Shown here: piece by piece, positions 53,602 to 62,705 of the stretch
Layout of the letters: each line of letters starts with the position of its first letter
How positions within the stretch are numbered: the stretch's first letter is position 1
Assembly (NCBI RefSeq): GCF_028993635.1
Contig: NZ_CP118631.1
Span: 2,542,001-2,606,000 of the forward strand
DNA: 64,000 bases
Origin: Mucilaginibacter sp. SJ
Lineage (GTDB): Bacteria; Bacteroidota; Bacteroidia; Sphingobacteriales; Sphingobacteriaceae
Reading direction: 5' to 3'
The notes under the pieces: model-generated
Told to the model about the DNA's origin: nothing
Seen by the model: only the letters and a program-made list of their open reading frames with translations
Database searches by the model: none
Program-made: the position numbers and the translations under genes

Positions 53602-54741
53602 TTAACTTAAAGCTTGTTTAATATCCTCGAGCAAGTCCTCAATATCTTCCACACCAACGCTCAGGCGCAGCAGGTTATCAACTACGCCGGCTTTTTCACG
53701 CTCGGCTTTGGGAATTGAGCCGTGGGTCATGCTTACCGGGTGATTGATCAATGATTCAACTCCTCCTAATGACTCGGCCAATGAAAATACTTTAAATGAC
53801 GAAGCAATACGGAAAGTCTCCTGCAGATCGGCACCTTTCAATACGATGCTGATCATACCACCAAAATCGCGCATTTGTTTTTTGGCGATATCATGATTAG
53901 GATGATCGGTAAAGCCAGGCCAATAGATCTTTTCAACCTTAGGGTGATCTTTCAAAAACTCGGCAATCTGCCTGCCGTTTTCGCAATGGGCTTTCATACG
54001 CAGGTGCAGGGTTTTGATACCTCTCAAAACGAGGAAACTATCCATCGGTCCAGGAGTGGCTCCGCAGGCGTTATAGATGAACCAGAGCTTTTTATAAAGT
54101 TCTTCATCGTTCAGCATCAGTGCACCCATTACCACATCGCTATGGCCGCCAATGTATTTGGTTACCGAATGCATTACAATATCAGCACCCAGATCTATAG
54201 GATTTTGCAGGTATGGTGATGCAAAGGTATTATCAACCACAAAAAGCAGATTCTTTTCTTTGGTGATCTTACCGATGGCTTCCACATCTACAATGCGCAT
54301 AGTAGGATTGGTTGGTGTTTCAATCCAAACCAACTTGGTTTTATCATTCACATGAGCGCGAACAAGCTCCGGATCAGACAGATCTAAAAAGTGGAACTTG
54401 ATACCGTAGTTGGCAAAGATCTTAGTAAAAATCCGGTATGAGCCTCCGTAAAGATCGTTACCGGTAATAACCTCATCGCCCGGGGCAAGCAGCTTCATCA
54501 CCGCATCGGTAGCGCCCATGCCGCTCGAAAACGCCAAGCCAAACTTTGCATTTTCCAAAGCAGCCAAACAATCTTCCAAAGCCTTACGGGTAGGGTTGGT
54601 ACCACGCGAGTACTCATAGCCCTTATTATCCCCCGGCGATTTTTGCCAGTAGGTTGATGTTTGATATATTGGCGTCATGATAGCGCCGGTAGTTGGATCG
54701 GGCTCCTGCCCTGCGTGTATTGCTTTAGTTGCGAATTTCAT
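53602..54741 (-). CDS. Trans-sulfuration PLP enzyme (cystathionine gamma-synthase/gamma-lyase type)
   Basis: 379 residues, Cys/Met metabolism PLP family. Seen: [20 protein letters not shown] near the start, [28 protein letters not shown] and the PLP lysine in [12 protein letters not shown]; the C-terminal [21 protein letters not shown] is standard. It either joins cysteine with an activated homoserine or cleaves cystathionine; the two cannot be separated by eye. Cytoplasmic. Its 5' end abuts the S23-like repeat element, so its leader and perhaps its promoter consist of repeat DNA. Confidence 0.92.
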   Translation of the reverse strand: MKFATKAIHAGQEPDPTTGAIMTPIYQTSTYWQKSPGDNKGYEYSRGTNPTRKALEDCLAALENAKFGLAFSSGMGATDAVMKLLAPGDEVITGNDLYGGSYRIFTKIFANYGIKFHFLDLSDPELVRAHVNDKTKLVWIETPTNPTMRIVDVEAIGKITKEKNLLFVVDNTFASPYLQNPIDLGADIVMHSVTKYIGGHSDVVMGALMLNDEELYKKLWFIYNACGATPGPMDSFLVLRGIKTLHLRMKAHCENGRQIAEFLKDHPKVEKIYWPGFTDHPNHDIAKKQMRDFGGMISIVLKGADLQETFRIASSFKVFSLAESLGGVESLINHPVSMTHGSIPKAEREKAGVVDNLLRLSVGVEDIEDLLEDIKQALS

Positions 54742-55343
54742 GAGTGGTGAGTGGTTGTATTTTTTAGGTGAGTGGTTGATCGGGTTGATTAAGTGAGTGG
54801 TTTGCTTTCGGAATTAACAACTCACTCAATCAACCATTCACTTAATCAACTGTTCCTTTTTTTGTCTTTAAATACTGAATGTAACCATTTATTAATCTCA
54901 GGCAACTATCGTATTCTACCTGAAACGCTTGCAGTGTCTCGTTTGTTATAATCTCTTCATCTAATGCGATTATCAAATGATCGAGTGTTTCTGTTAAGGA
55001 TCCTCTGGCCATTATACAAAAGCGAATATTATCCTGATAATGAAACCTGCCGTGTCCCTCAGCTAAATTATTGCCTATAGAACGAGAAGAACGGACAATT
55101 TGATCTGTAAGTCTATACCTTTCTTCAACAGGAAAGTTTTTTACAAATCCAGAAATGATATTTCTAATTTTCCGTGCTTGTTTCCATGTTTCAAGATCTG
55201 TAAATGAAGCCATTATTATTCAATTAGTGAATAGTTGTTTAGGTTATCCGATTGATAAAGTTATGAAGAAATTCTAATCCTCAGCAAGAAGATTGAAATA
55301 CCAACCACTCACTTAATCAACCCATTCAACCACTCACTAACAT
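54742..55343. mobile_element. Putative small element: S23-like gene framed by inverted repeats
   Basis: Two 33-bp copies in opposite orientation, 54768-54800 and 55305-55337, agree at 31 of 33 positions (core GTTGATTAAGTGAGTGG). A third, inverted copy at 54821-54850 forms a hairpin with the first and holds the stop codon of the enclosed four-helix-bundle gene. The element starts 1 bp from the trans-sulfuration start codon and ends about 6 bp from the proS stop. No transposase is inside. That it is mobile is inference. Confidence 0.55.
54842..55213 (-). CDS. Four-helix-bundle protein, S23/IVP family (TIGR02436)
   Basis: 123 residues. Family motifs: TDLETWKQARKI (5-16), FPVEERYRLTDQIVRSSRSIGNNLAEGHGR (28-57) and a long helix with LTETLDHLIIALDEEII. 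Relatives are encoded in intervening sequences of some 23S rRNA genes, and the fold is shared with the Avd accessory protein of diversity-generating retroelements, which binds RNA. Function of the stand-alone copies is unknown. The last codons (Val-Asp-stop, GTTGATTAA) come from the flanking repeat. It lies between proS and a trans-sulfuration gene, same strand, filling the gap with its repeats. Confidence 0.9.
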   Translation of the reverse strand: MASFTDLETWKQARKIRNIISGFVKNFPVEERYRLTDQIVRSSRSIGNNLAEGHGRFHYQDNIRFCIMARGSLTETLDHLIIALDEEIITNETLQAFQVEYDSCLRLINGYIQYLKTKKGTVD

Positions 55344-56816
55344 TTAATACGCCCTCGCAAATAACACCCGCTGCGTCGATGGCTTACCTGTCAAAATACA
55401 TTTACCTTCTTCCTGTTTATTATTTAAAGGTATGCAACGGATTGTCGCCTTAGTTTCCTCTTTTATTTTTTGTTCGGTTTCGGATGTGCCATCCCAGTGC
55501 GCGCTGATAAAGCCGGGTTGCTCGTCGAGCATGCGTTTAAACTCGTCCCAGGTATCCACCTCGGTGGTGTTTTCGGCACGGAAATCAAACGCTTTTTTAT
55601 AGATATTTTGTTGGATCTCTTCAAGCAGGTTTTCGATAGTTTGTGCAAGACCTTCCTGGTTAACAGTTTCTTTAGTCTTGGTATCACGACGGGCCAGCTC
55701 AACTGTTCCGTTCTGCATATCACGGCTACCGATAGCTACACGTACCGGTACACCTTTCAATTCATATTCAGCAAATTTAGCACCCGGGCGGTGGGTATCG
55801 CGGTTATCAAATTTAACCGATATGCCTTTGGCCTTAAGTTCTTTGCTCAGGGCTGCTACGTACGCCGAAATGTTATCAAGCTCTTCCTGGTGTTTGTAGA
55901 TAGGTACTACAACCACTTTTATAGGCGCAATTTTGGGAGGCAATACCAAACCGGCATCATCACTATGCGCCATGATCAGCGCGCCAATCAAACGGGTTGA
56001 AACACCCCATGAAGTAGCCCAAACATAATCGAGCTTATTTTCTTTATTGGTGAACTTTACATCAAAAGCTTTGGCAAAGTTCTGTCCTAAAAAGTGCGAT
56101 GTACCGGCTTGTAAAGCTTTACCATCCTGCATCAGCGCCTCAATGCAATAAGTATCCAAAGCACCGGCAAAACGCTCATTAGCAGTTTTACGGCCTTTTA
56201 CTACCGGCAATGCCATCCAGTTTTCGGCAAAATCGGCATATACGTTCAGCATTTGCTCGGTTTCGGCTACCGCTTCTTCAGCCGTTGCATGCGCGGTGTG
56301 GCCTTCCTGCCATAAAAACTCGCTGGTACGCAAAAACAAACGGGTGCGCATTTCCCAGCGCATTACGTTGGCCCATTGGTTAACCAGGATAGGCAGGTCG
56401 CGGTATGATTGGATCCAACCCTTGTAAGTGTTCCAGATAATAGTCTCTGATGTTGGGCGGATGATGAGCTCTTCTTCAAGCTTGGCTTCCTCGTCAACAA
56501 TAATATTTCCTTCGCCATCATTTTTGAGGCGGTAATGGGTTACAACAGCACATTCTTTGGCAAAACCGTCAACATGGCTGGCTTCTTTACTAAAGAATGA
56601 CTTGGGTATTAAAAGCGGGAAGTAAGCATTACTGTGACCGGTATCTTTAAACATCTCGTCAAGTACCGCCTGGATCTTTTCCCATATCGAATAACCGTAC
56701 GGTTTAATGATCATACAGCCTCTGACCGGCGAATACTCGGCCATGTCAGATTTAATTACTAAGTCGTTAAACCATTGCGAATAATCTTCGTCTTTACTAA
56801 TAACACCTTTGCTCAT
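55344..56816 (-). CDS. proS: Prolyl-tRNA synthetase
   Basis: 490 residues, the short (archaeal/eukaryote-like) form without the editing insertion. Class II motifs seen: [15 protein letters not shown] and [11 protein letters not shown] near the start, [19 protein letters not shown] (motif 2 area), [22 protein letters not shown] and [16 protein letters not shown]-terminal anticodon-binding domain and zinc-like domain end in the usual RVLFARAY. Charges tRNA-Pro. A -7 box TAAATTTG lies at 56864-56871 on the minus strand. The S23-like element follows 6 bp after the stop. Confidence 0.97.
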   Translation of the reverse strand: MSKGVISKDEDYSQWFNDLVIKSDMAEYSPVRGCMIIKPYGYSIWEKIQAVLDEMFKDTGHSNAYFPLLIPKSFFSKEASHVDGFAKECAVVTHYRLKNDGEGNIIVDEEAKLEEELIIRPTSETIIWNTYKGWIQSYRDLPILVNQWANVMRWEMRTRLFLRTSEFLWQEGHTAHATAEEAVAETEQMLNVYADFAENWMALPVVKGRKTANERFAGALDTYCIEALMQDGKALQAGTSHFLGQNFAKAFDVKFTNKENKLDYVWATSWGVSTRLIGALIMAHSDDAGLVLPPKIAPIKVVVVPIYKHQEELDNISAYVAALSKELKAKGISVKFDNRDTHRPGAKFAEYELKGVPVRVAIGSRDMQNGTVELARRDTKTKETVNQEGLAQTIENLLEEIQQNIYKKAFDFRAENTTEVDTWDEFKRMLDEQPGFISAHWDGTSETEQKIKEETKATIRCIPLNNKQEEGKCILTGKPSTQRVLFARAY

Positions 56817-56863
56817 ATTGATTGGATAGAATTTGGACTTGTGTAATTGTTGTATATTGCTGC

Positions 56864-56871
56864 CAAATTTA
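56864..56871 (-). promoter_or_regulatory. -7 box (TAAATTTG) of proS
   Basis: Exact TAnnTTTG match on the minus strand, giving a leader of about 45 nt before ATG 56816. Confidence 0.5.
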
Positions 56872-56916
56872 TAAATTTAAAACTTATTTGACCTTGAACT
56901 TTTTACTAACCTGCAT

Positions 56917-57852
56917 ATGAAACGGAACATCGCGATAGGAATGTTTATCATCGGTGCCATGGCATTGAGTTCCTGCTCTACAACCAAGCTTGCATCAAAC
57001 CAAAGTAATGACAACGTTTATTTTTCTGATGCACGAGCGGGCGATGAACCTGTTTATGCACAACAGCCGGCTTATAACCAAACCCCGATTGCAGAAGATG
57101 GATATAGTGATGATGACGATGATTACTTTTACTACGATGATTATTCGGCACGTATAAACCGTTTCAGTTATTTTTCCCCTTTTGGTTATTACGATGACTT
57201 TTATTCAGCATATAATAGCTATCCTTACTACAACTACGGCCTTGGTTATGCTGGCTTAGGCGGCTATTACGGCGGCCTCGGTTATGGCGGCTACGGCGGC
57301 TGGGGACCAGGATACGGATATGGCCTTGGCTGGGGATATGGCGGTTGGGGATTAGGCTACGGATATGGTGGCTGGGGTTATGGAGGTTATGGATACGGCG
57401 GTTATTACGGCGGCGGTTACGGATACGGTGGATATGGCGGTTACTATGGTGGAGGCTATGCTTCATCAGGTACAGCACGTCCTTACCGTGGTAATGGCAA
57501 TCCGTTTGCAGGCAGTGGTGGCCGTCCTGTTAGCAGTGCCGTTTCAGGCATAGGTTATGTTCCCGGAGGCCGCAACAGACCATTGGGCAGCCGCACAAAC
57601 ACCTACAGTACCGGCAACAATAACGCAAACAATACCTATAACAACAGCAATGGCACCCGTTATGCACGTCCTGCCCGTACGGATGCAGCACCATCACGAG
57701 GTGACGCACAACCGGTTTACAGACAACCACAGGTTGAACGTACAACACAACAACCATCATATACACCATCATCAAGTTCAAGCAGCGGCGGCAGCTCACG
57801 TAGTACCGGCAGCAGCAGTGGCGGTGGTGGCGGCAGACCATCAAGACCTTAA
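56917..57852 (+). CDS. Tyr/Gly-rich lipoprotein
   Basis: 311 residues. Signal peptide with lipobox ALSSC (Cys20). An acidic segment follows (EDGYSDDDDDYFYYDDYS, about 61-78), then some 85 residues of GYGG, GYYGG and GWGYGG type repeats (about 105-190), and a Ser/Asn/Thr/Pro-rich tail. Low complexity suggests a disordered surface or periplasmic protein. Function not recognised; similar Tyr/Gly-rich proteins occur in adhesive or envelope materials. The OmpP1-like porin starts 30 bp downstream, so the two are likely co-expressed. Confidence 0.85.
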   Translation: MKRNIAIGMFIIGAMALSSCSTTKLASNQSNDNVYFSDARAGDEPVYAQQPAYNQTPIAEDGYSDDDDDYFYYDDYSARINRFSYFSPFGYYDDFYSAYNSYPYYNYGLGYAGLGGYYGGLGYGGYGGWGPGYGYGLGWGYGGWGLGYGYGGWGYGGYGYGGYYGGGYGYGGYGGYYGGGYASSGTARPYRGNGNPFAGSGGRPVSSAVSGIGYVPGGRNRPLGSRTNTYSTGNNNANNTYNNSNGTRYARPARTDAAPSRGDAQPVYRQPQVERTTQQPSYTPSSSSSSGGSSRSTGSSSGGGGGRPSRP

Positions 57853-57882
57853 ACCTAAATCTTATATTTTTACCTGAATTTT

Positions 57883-59364
57883 ATGAAAATCAAGTATTTA
57901 CTAAGCGTAATTGCTATAGTAGCAATTACTAAAGATAGCTTTGCGCAATACTCACAGGATGCCATCAGGTTTTCAACCTTTCAAACCGGATCAACCTCAC
58001 GTATCAAAGCTATTGGCAACGCCGGCACAGCTGTAGGCGGCGATTTGAGCTCGGTTAGCGGCAATCCCGCCGGCTTAGGCTTTTTTACACACTCGGAGGT
58101 TAGTATTACCCCCGAGTATGATAACTCCAAAATAAGCTCCAGCTTTTTTGGGCAGGCAGGAAGCGCCAACCGTAACGATGTGAACATGAGCAACGCAGCC
58201 ATCGTATTTTATCAGCAGCTAACCACTCGTGGGCGCGACAAAAGCAAAGGCTGGCTAAGTATCAATTATGGCGCTGGCTACAGCCGTACCAATAACTTTT
58301 ATGAAAACGTTGCTTACGGCGGCACCAACCAAACCAGTTCTATTTCTGATTATTATGCAGGTATTGCCAAGCGCGAAGTATCTCAATATGGCAGTGTTAA
58401 CCCCACCGGGCTCGATGGCTGGGCATATGATCATATCCTGATCGATAATTTTGGCCCTGCAACTGACCCAAATTCGTATGCAAGTACAGTGAATGTTCCG
58501 GTAAGGCAGCTGGCAGGGATTACCCGTACCGGCGGCCAGTCGGAGTTTAACCTTTCGTTTGGCGCCAATTACAGCAATAAGCTTTATATAGGTTTGGGAC
58601 TGGCTATTACCGATATCAGGTATAACTCGCATGCCAGGTTTACCGAAAATGGCAACGCCATTATAACCAATGGCGGCAACCCTACCGACTTTTCATCCAC
58701 TTTTGCGCAAGACCAAAGTACCAAAGGCTCGGGCTTCAACGCCAAATTGGGTATTATTTATAAACCTATACAGGCCTTACGTTTAGGTTTTACATTTACC
58801 TCACCAACGTTTTATAATATTGATGATTCATATGCCGAAGGGCTTGCCACACAATACACAGGTGGCAAGAGTTATCAAAACGTATCCGAACCATATCAGC
58901 TAAGCTACAATCTGCGTACGCCGTTAAAATTGGCAGGTGGCGCGTCTGTTTTCATAGGCAAATATGGTTTCATAAGCGGCGATGTTGAATATATCGATTA
59001 TACCACTACTCATTTAAGCAGTAACGACAGCTATACTGCCGATGGTGATAACAGCGATATCAAATCACTTTACCGCTCAACAGTGAACCTTCATGTGGGC
59101 GCCGAAGTAAACGTGAACAGCCTCGTTTATCTGCGCGGCGGTTACAGCCAGCAGGGCAACCCGATGAAAGACCTGGGCAGCAATATTAAAACAGTTAGTG
59201 GCGGCATAGGCTTCCACTTTGGTGCTTATTTTGTTGACGCTACTTACGCGAGGGTAACCGGCAAACAAACCATTTTCCCTTATGAAGTAGGTGCGACCAG
59301 TCCTTTCGCCGATTTGAAAAAAACTAACAACAATGCATTCCTTACTTTAGGGTACCGCTTTTAA
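57883..59364 (+). CDS. OmpP1/FadL-family outer membrane transport protein
   Basis: 493 residues with signal peptide MKIKYLLSVIAIVAITKDSFAQ. The early motif AIGNAGTAVGGDLSSVSGNPAGLGFF (43-68) is the FadL/TodX plug signature (NPAGL). The rest is strand-like and ends in FLTLGYRF, a C-terminal aromatic expected for an outer membrane barrel. It would pass hydrophobic compounds across the outer membrane; the substrate is unknown. It is the second gene of an operon with the Tyr/Gly-rich lipoprotein and is followed by a repeat that contains a strong terminator. Confidence 0.9.
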   Translation: MKIKYLLSVIAIVAITKDSFAQYSQDAIRFSTFQTGSTSRIKAIGNAGTAVGGDLSSVSGNPAGLGFFTHSEVSITPEYDNSKISSSFFGQAGSANRNDVNMSNAAIVFYQQLTTRGRDKSKGWLSINYGAGYSRTNNFYENVAYGGTNQTSSISDYYAGIAKREVSQYGSVNPTGLDGWAYDHILIDNFGPATDPNSYASTVNVPVRQLAGITRTGGQSEFNLSFGANYSNKLYIGLGLAITDIRYNSHARFTENGNAIITNGGNPTDFSSTFAQDQSTKGSGFNAKLGIIYKPIQALRLGFTFTSPTFYNIDDSYAEGLATQYTGGKSYQNVSEPYQLSYNLRTPLKLAGGASVFIGKYGFISGDVEYIDYTTTHLSSNDSYTADGDNSDIKSLYRSTVNLHVGAEVNVNSLVYLRGGYSQQGNPMKDLGSNIKTVSGGIGFHFGAYFVDATYARVTGKQTIFPYEVGATSPFADLKKTNNNAFLTLGYRF

Positions 59365-59554
59365 CCGTTGATTTTTTTGACTGATTACGCTGATTGCGTT
59401 GATCTGTTCTACAGCCTGTCTTTTCGCTACGAAAAGACAGGCTGTTTCATTTAACGTATATCGTTGTGCCGTCGTTGATGTCGTCGCCAGCAATGCCGAA
59501 AAAGTCAAAATGTGCTATTATCAGCGAAATCAACGTAATCAAAAATATCAACGG
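59365..59554. repeat. 190-bp intergenic inverted repeat with CCGTTGAT ends
   Basis: Ends CCGTTGAT (59365-59372) and ATCAACGG (59547-59554). Inner TGATTACG (59382-59389) faces CGTAATCA (59534-59541). The left end abuts the stop codon of the OmpP1-like gene, and the right end is 39 bp before the DUF885 start. A terminator hairpin lies inside. Confidence 0.7.
59411..59445 (+). terminator. Strong hairpin after the OmpP1-like gene
   Basis: 16-bp perfect stem (ACAGCCTGTCTTTTCG with CGAAAAGACAGGCTGT) around loop CTA, followed by TTCATTT. Termination is the likely role although the T tract is broken. Confidence 0.7.
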
Positions 59555-59593
59555 TCAAATTAAGTAACTTGCCATTCATAATTTAAATTGACC

Positions 59594-61378
59594 ATGAACA
59601 AAAATCTACTTAAAAGCACCGGTTTGTTAGTGCTATTGACTGGTATCGGCATTAATGCCCGGGCGCAGCAATCGGCCGAAACAAAAGCCTGGGTAGCCAA
59701 ATCAAATGAGTATACCAAAATCATCATCGATCTGGATAAAAAATACTCGCCCGAATACGGATCATCGCAAGGCCTTGCAGAGTACGACAGCGACATCGCT
59801 GTACCAACCCTCAAAAACATCATGGCCGAACGCAAGGATGAAGAGGCCGTTGTCGCTAAACTTACCGAAGCCCTTAAGACTGAAAAAAATACTTTTATTC
59901 AACAGGATATCAATATCATTATAACCCACCTCAAACTGGGTTTTCGCCAGCAGGACTTTGAGTTGAGCCGCCAGGTCCCTTTTTTAAATGCGTCCTCAAC
60001 CATTTACAGCGGACTGGAAACACTGCTTGACGATCAAACCCCCGAAGCCCGTCGCCAGGCAGCGGTAATGCGTATCCGTAAGTATGTAGGACTGGAAAAA
60101 GGTTATAAACCATTGACAACCATTTACAGGGAACGTGTACAGCACCAGATGGAAGGTAAAAACATGATCTATCCGTCAAAGCAACGCATGGAAACCGATC
60201 TATCGCGCAATGCGAGTATCGTAAGCGGCATCGCCGAGCTTTGTACCAAATACAAGGTGACCGGATGGGAACAACCTTATGCAATCCTGAAAAAACAGCT
60301 GGAAGATTATGACAAATGGGTAAAAACAAATGTACTGATAAAAGCCCGTACAGATTTCAGGCTCCCACCCGAAGAGTATGCTATGAACCTCGAAGCTTAT
60401 GGCATAGATATTCCCCCTGCGAAAGTAGCTGAAATGGCACATGCCCTGTTCAACCAGATCCAGGACGAGATGAAGCCTATTGCCGGGCAGATAGCTAAGA
60501 AACGTGGCCTGCCCTCAGGTGACTATCGATCTGTAATTCGTGAACTTAAAAAAGAGCAAATCCACGGAGATTCTATTATTCCGCTGTACGAGCAGCATTT
60601 AAAAGATATTGAAGGCATCATTCGCGATCATCAACTGGTAACGCTGCCAAACCGCCCGGCTATTATCCGTTTAGCTACGGCCGCCGAAACCGCGCAGAGC
60701 CCGGCCCCACACATGGTGCCGCCGCCGTTCCTGAACAATACCGGCCAGCGCGGTGTATTTGTGTTGCCTTTGAACATGCCTTCGTCACCCGGTGAAAAGG
60801 CTACGGACAAATACGATGACTTTACTTTTGATGCCGCTTCATGGACTATCATAGCCCACGAAGCCAGGCCAGGTCACGAACTGCAGTTTGATAAAATGGT
60901 AGAGGAAGGAGTATCACAAGCCCGTGCATTATATGCATTTAACTCAACCAACGTAGAAGGCTGGGGTTTATATTCCGAATACATTACCCGCCCTTACATG
61001 CCTTTAGAAGGTCAGTTAGTATCGTTAGATTACCGCCTGCTCAGGGCAGCCCGCGCCTTTCTTGATCCCGAATTGCAGGCCGGTAAAATCACCCAGCAGC
61101 AGGCGCTTGACGTGTTAATGAATGATGTGGTACAATCACGTGCATTTGCCCGCCAGGAGGTTGAACGCTATACCATTAACGCCCCCGGACAGGCTAACAG
61201 TTACTTTTATGGCTTTACCAAGATGATTGCCCTCCGTAAGGATACAGAAGTAGCCTTAGGCAGCAAATTCAACGCTTTGCATTTTCATGATTTCATCCTG
61301 TCGCAAGGTATTCTGCCACCGGCATTGATCCGTGAGGCAGTGATGAATGATTTTGTGCCGAAGGAGAAGGCGTTGTAA
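59594..61378 (+). CDS. Exported DUF885 family protein (putative metal-dependent peptidase)
   Basis: 594 residues from ATG 59594 (a TTG two codons upstream is less likely). Signal peptide MNKNLLKSTGLLVLLTGIGINARAQ. The long helical body carries AHEARPGHELQFD (about 417-429), an HExxxGHE zinc-site motif typical of DUF885 proteins, with a downstream Glu in VEGWGLYSEYI. The FMND...R.FARQEVERYTINAPGQ-like end region is also characteristic of the family. It probably cleaves peptides or related amides in the periplasm. It converges on the DUF4350-like gene across a hairpin. Confidence 0.88.
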   Translation: MNKNLLKSTGLLVLLTGIGINARAQQSAETKAWVAKSNEYTKIIIDLDKKYSPEYGSSQGLAEYDSDIAVPTLKNIMAERKDEEAVVAKLTEALKTEKNTFIQQDINIIITHLKLGFRQQDFELSRQVPFLNASSTIYSGLETLLDDQTPEARRQAAVMRIRKYVGLEKGYKPLTTIYRERVQHQMEGKNMIYPSKQRMETDLSRNASIVSGIAELCTKYKVTGWEQPYAILKKQLEDYDKWVKTNVLIKARTDFRLPPEEYAMNLEAYGIDIPPAKVAEMAHALFNQIQDEMKPIAGQIAKKRGLPSGDYRSVIRELKKEQIHGDSIIPLYEQHLKDIEGIIRDHQLVTLPNRPAIIRLATAAETAQSPAPHMVPPPFLNNTGQRGVFVLPLNMPSSPGEKATDKYDDFTFDAASWTIIAHEARPGHELQFDKMVEEGVSQARALYAFNSTNVEGWGLYSEYITRPYMPLEGQLVSLDYRLLRAARAFLDPELQAGKITQQQALDVLMNDVVQSRAFARQEVERYTINAPGQANSYFYGFTKMIALRKDTEVALGSKFNALHFHDFILSQGILPPALIREAVMNDFVPKEKAL

Positions 61379-61413
61379 ACTTATCTCAGGAATTAGATAA
61401 GCCCAAAAACGTC

Positions 61414-61487
61414 ATTGCGAGGTACAAAGCAATCCCAAACTATACAGAGCAGCTCTGCTTATCGGGGATTGCTTTGTACCTCGCAAT
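61414..61487. repeat. Long perfect hairpin between convergent genes
   Basis: 23-bp perfect arms (61414-61436, starting ATTGCGAGG, and 61465-61487, ending CCTCGCAAT) with a 28-nt loop that holds AGAGC-AGCTCT. A T-run follows. It belongs to the GTCATTGCGAGG-type repeats, related to unit 1 of the array at 11896, and probably also ends transcription from both sides. Confidence 0.8.
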
Positions 61488-61513
61488 AATGCTTTTTTAT
61501 TCGATGCTTCCTT

Positions 61514-62293
61514 TTACTTCTTCGCCTGTTTCAAAAGCCATTGTGCGATATCATTCGCAGCCTTATCATTCTCATAGCCGGCCGGCAACCTGCCATTCAC
61601 GTACTCATTATACAGCCATGGATCGCCAACGGCGATTACCGTTCCTTTACCATATTTGGCAGATGCTATAATAGTTGCTCCTTCTTTATTTTTAAGCACA
61701 GATACAGCAACACCGCTTAAGCCAATTGAACATGCATCCTTCATGAAAACCTTGGTTGCTGTTTTAAGTACCGGATTATTTTTAACATAGATAGCGCCAT
61801 TTTCAAAATGGGCATCATCAATAACATGGTTTTGCAGATCATTGTTAAAATGCATCCCGAATTTGGCAGCAAGGTTGTTGAAATGCGATAGTTCTACGTT
61901 TACACTGTCATTCGCCATCATCAATAAAACACCGCCCTTTTTCACCCATGCGCTTATCTGCTCAATATCATCTTCCTGGATATAGTTAGGGTTCAGGCTC
62001 TCCTTTTTGGTATCAGGATCAACTATGATATAAACAGATGAACCTTTCAGGTTGCTCAAAGTTGGTGCTACATCAAGTGTATCCAGCTTAGCGCCGCGGC
62101 TTGTAAAAGCCTCGCCAAAGATCTTGAAACCGTTGTTGTCCGCTTCATCCCACAGATAATGAAAGCGTTCCGGTTGCCCGGTTACTCCTTTATGTACTTC
62201 GTGGTTGAAGTAATAATCGAGCGTTACGGTTTGTGCACTTGCGGCAAAGCCGGCAAGGGAGAACAGGGTTATAATGGATAATCTTAGTTTCAT
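61514..62293 (-). CDS. Stand-alone exported DUF4350-like protein
   Basis: 259 residues with signal peptide MKLRLSIITLFSLAGFAASAQ. The whole mature part is homologous to the C-terminal domain of the GH105 protein at 39943-41844: YYFNHEVH, FHYLWDEADNNGFKIF, YIIVDPDTKKE, VKKGGVLLMMANDSVN, SAKYGKGTVIAVGDPWLYNEYVNGR. It looks like a Rossmann/GATase-like domain without a visible catalytic Cys. A role in pectin use is inferred from the fusion and from the neighbouring uronate genes; the biochemical function is unknown. Confidence 0.85.
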   Translation of the reverse strand: MKLRLSIITLFSLAGFAASAQTVTLDYYFNHEVHKGVTGQPERFHYLWDEADNNGFKIFGEAFTSRGAKLDTLDVAPTLSNLKGSSVYIIVDPDTKKESLNPNYIQEDDIEQISAWVKKGGVLLMMANDSVNVELSHFNNLAAKFGMHFNNDLQNHVIDDAHFENGAIYVKNNPVLKTATKVFMKDACSIGLSGVAVSVLKNKEGATIIASAKYGKGTVIAVGDPWLYNEYVNGRLPAGYENDKAANDIAQWLLKQAKK

Positions 62294-62705
62294 AGTAGGT
62301 CTATTATTTGGTTAGCCTGTGGTAGGTGTTATCACCATAGATTTAACTTTTTTATCTATTTTCCAGGTGTTCAATTTTTTTAGGTGTAAACACTTTCACT
62401 TACCTTCAAAAAAACAATACTGATAATCAACAAGTTAACTTTATTAAAAAGCACCTCTTTAACAGAAATGAACACATACCCATTGATAATCAACAAGTTA
62501 ATATTTTACAAGATCAAAAATTGAACACTGTGTTTTTTAAAAAATTGAACACTTGTGTTTGTGCCCAGTTTTACGGCCATATATCTCAGCGGTCATGCTG
62601 AACTTGTTTCAGCACCTCACTCGCCAGGTAACCGTCATGTATGAAGCCGACCTTAACAATGGGATCCCGAAATAAATTCGGGATGACCTTAGTTATATTA
62701 TTCCC
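62294..62705. other. 412-bp intergenic region rich in short repeats
   Basis: No gene is seen. The 13-mer AAAAATTGAACAC occurs at 62516-62528 and 62540-62552, and inverted at 62367-62379. The 18-mer TGATAATCAACAAGTTAA occurs twice in direct orientation at 62421-62438 and 62484-62501, exactly 63 bp apart. These may be operators of the minus-strand DUF4350-like gene or the ends of a decayed mobile element. A palindromic unit follows at 62591-62688. Confidence 0.65.
62591..62688. repeat. 98-bp palindromic repeat downstream of the SDR gene
   Basis: Starts GGTCATGCTGAAC and ends ATCCCGAA-ATAAA-TTCGGGATGACC (inner stem 62664-62671 with 62677-62684). Related to the GTCATGCTGAGC units at 11971-12128. 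It is 17 bp after the SDR stop codon. Confidence 0.7.

Noticed and set aside
57164..57478. 104-residue His/Arg-rich frame antisense to the Tyr/Gly-rich gene
   Set aside because: Arises from the GYGG codons read in reverse; no start signal.
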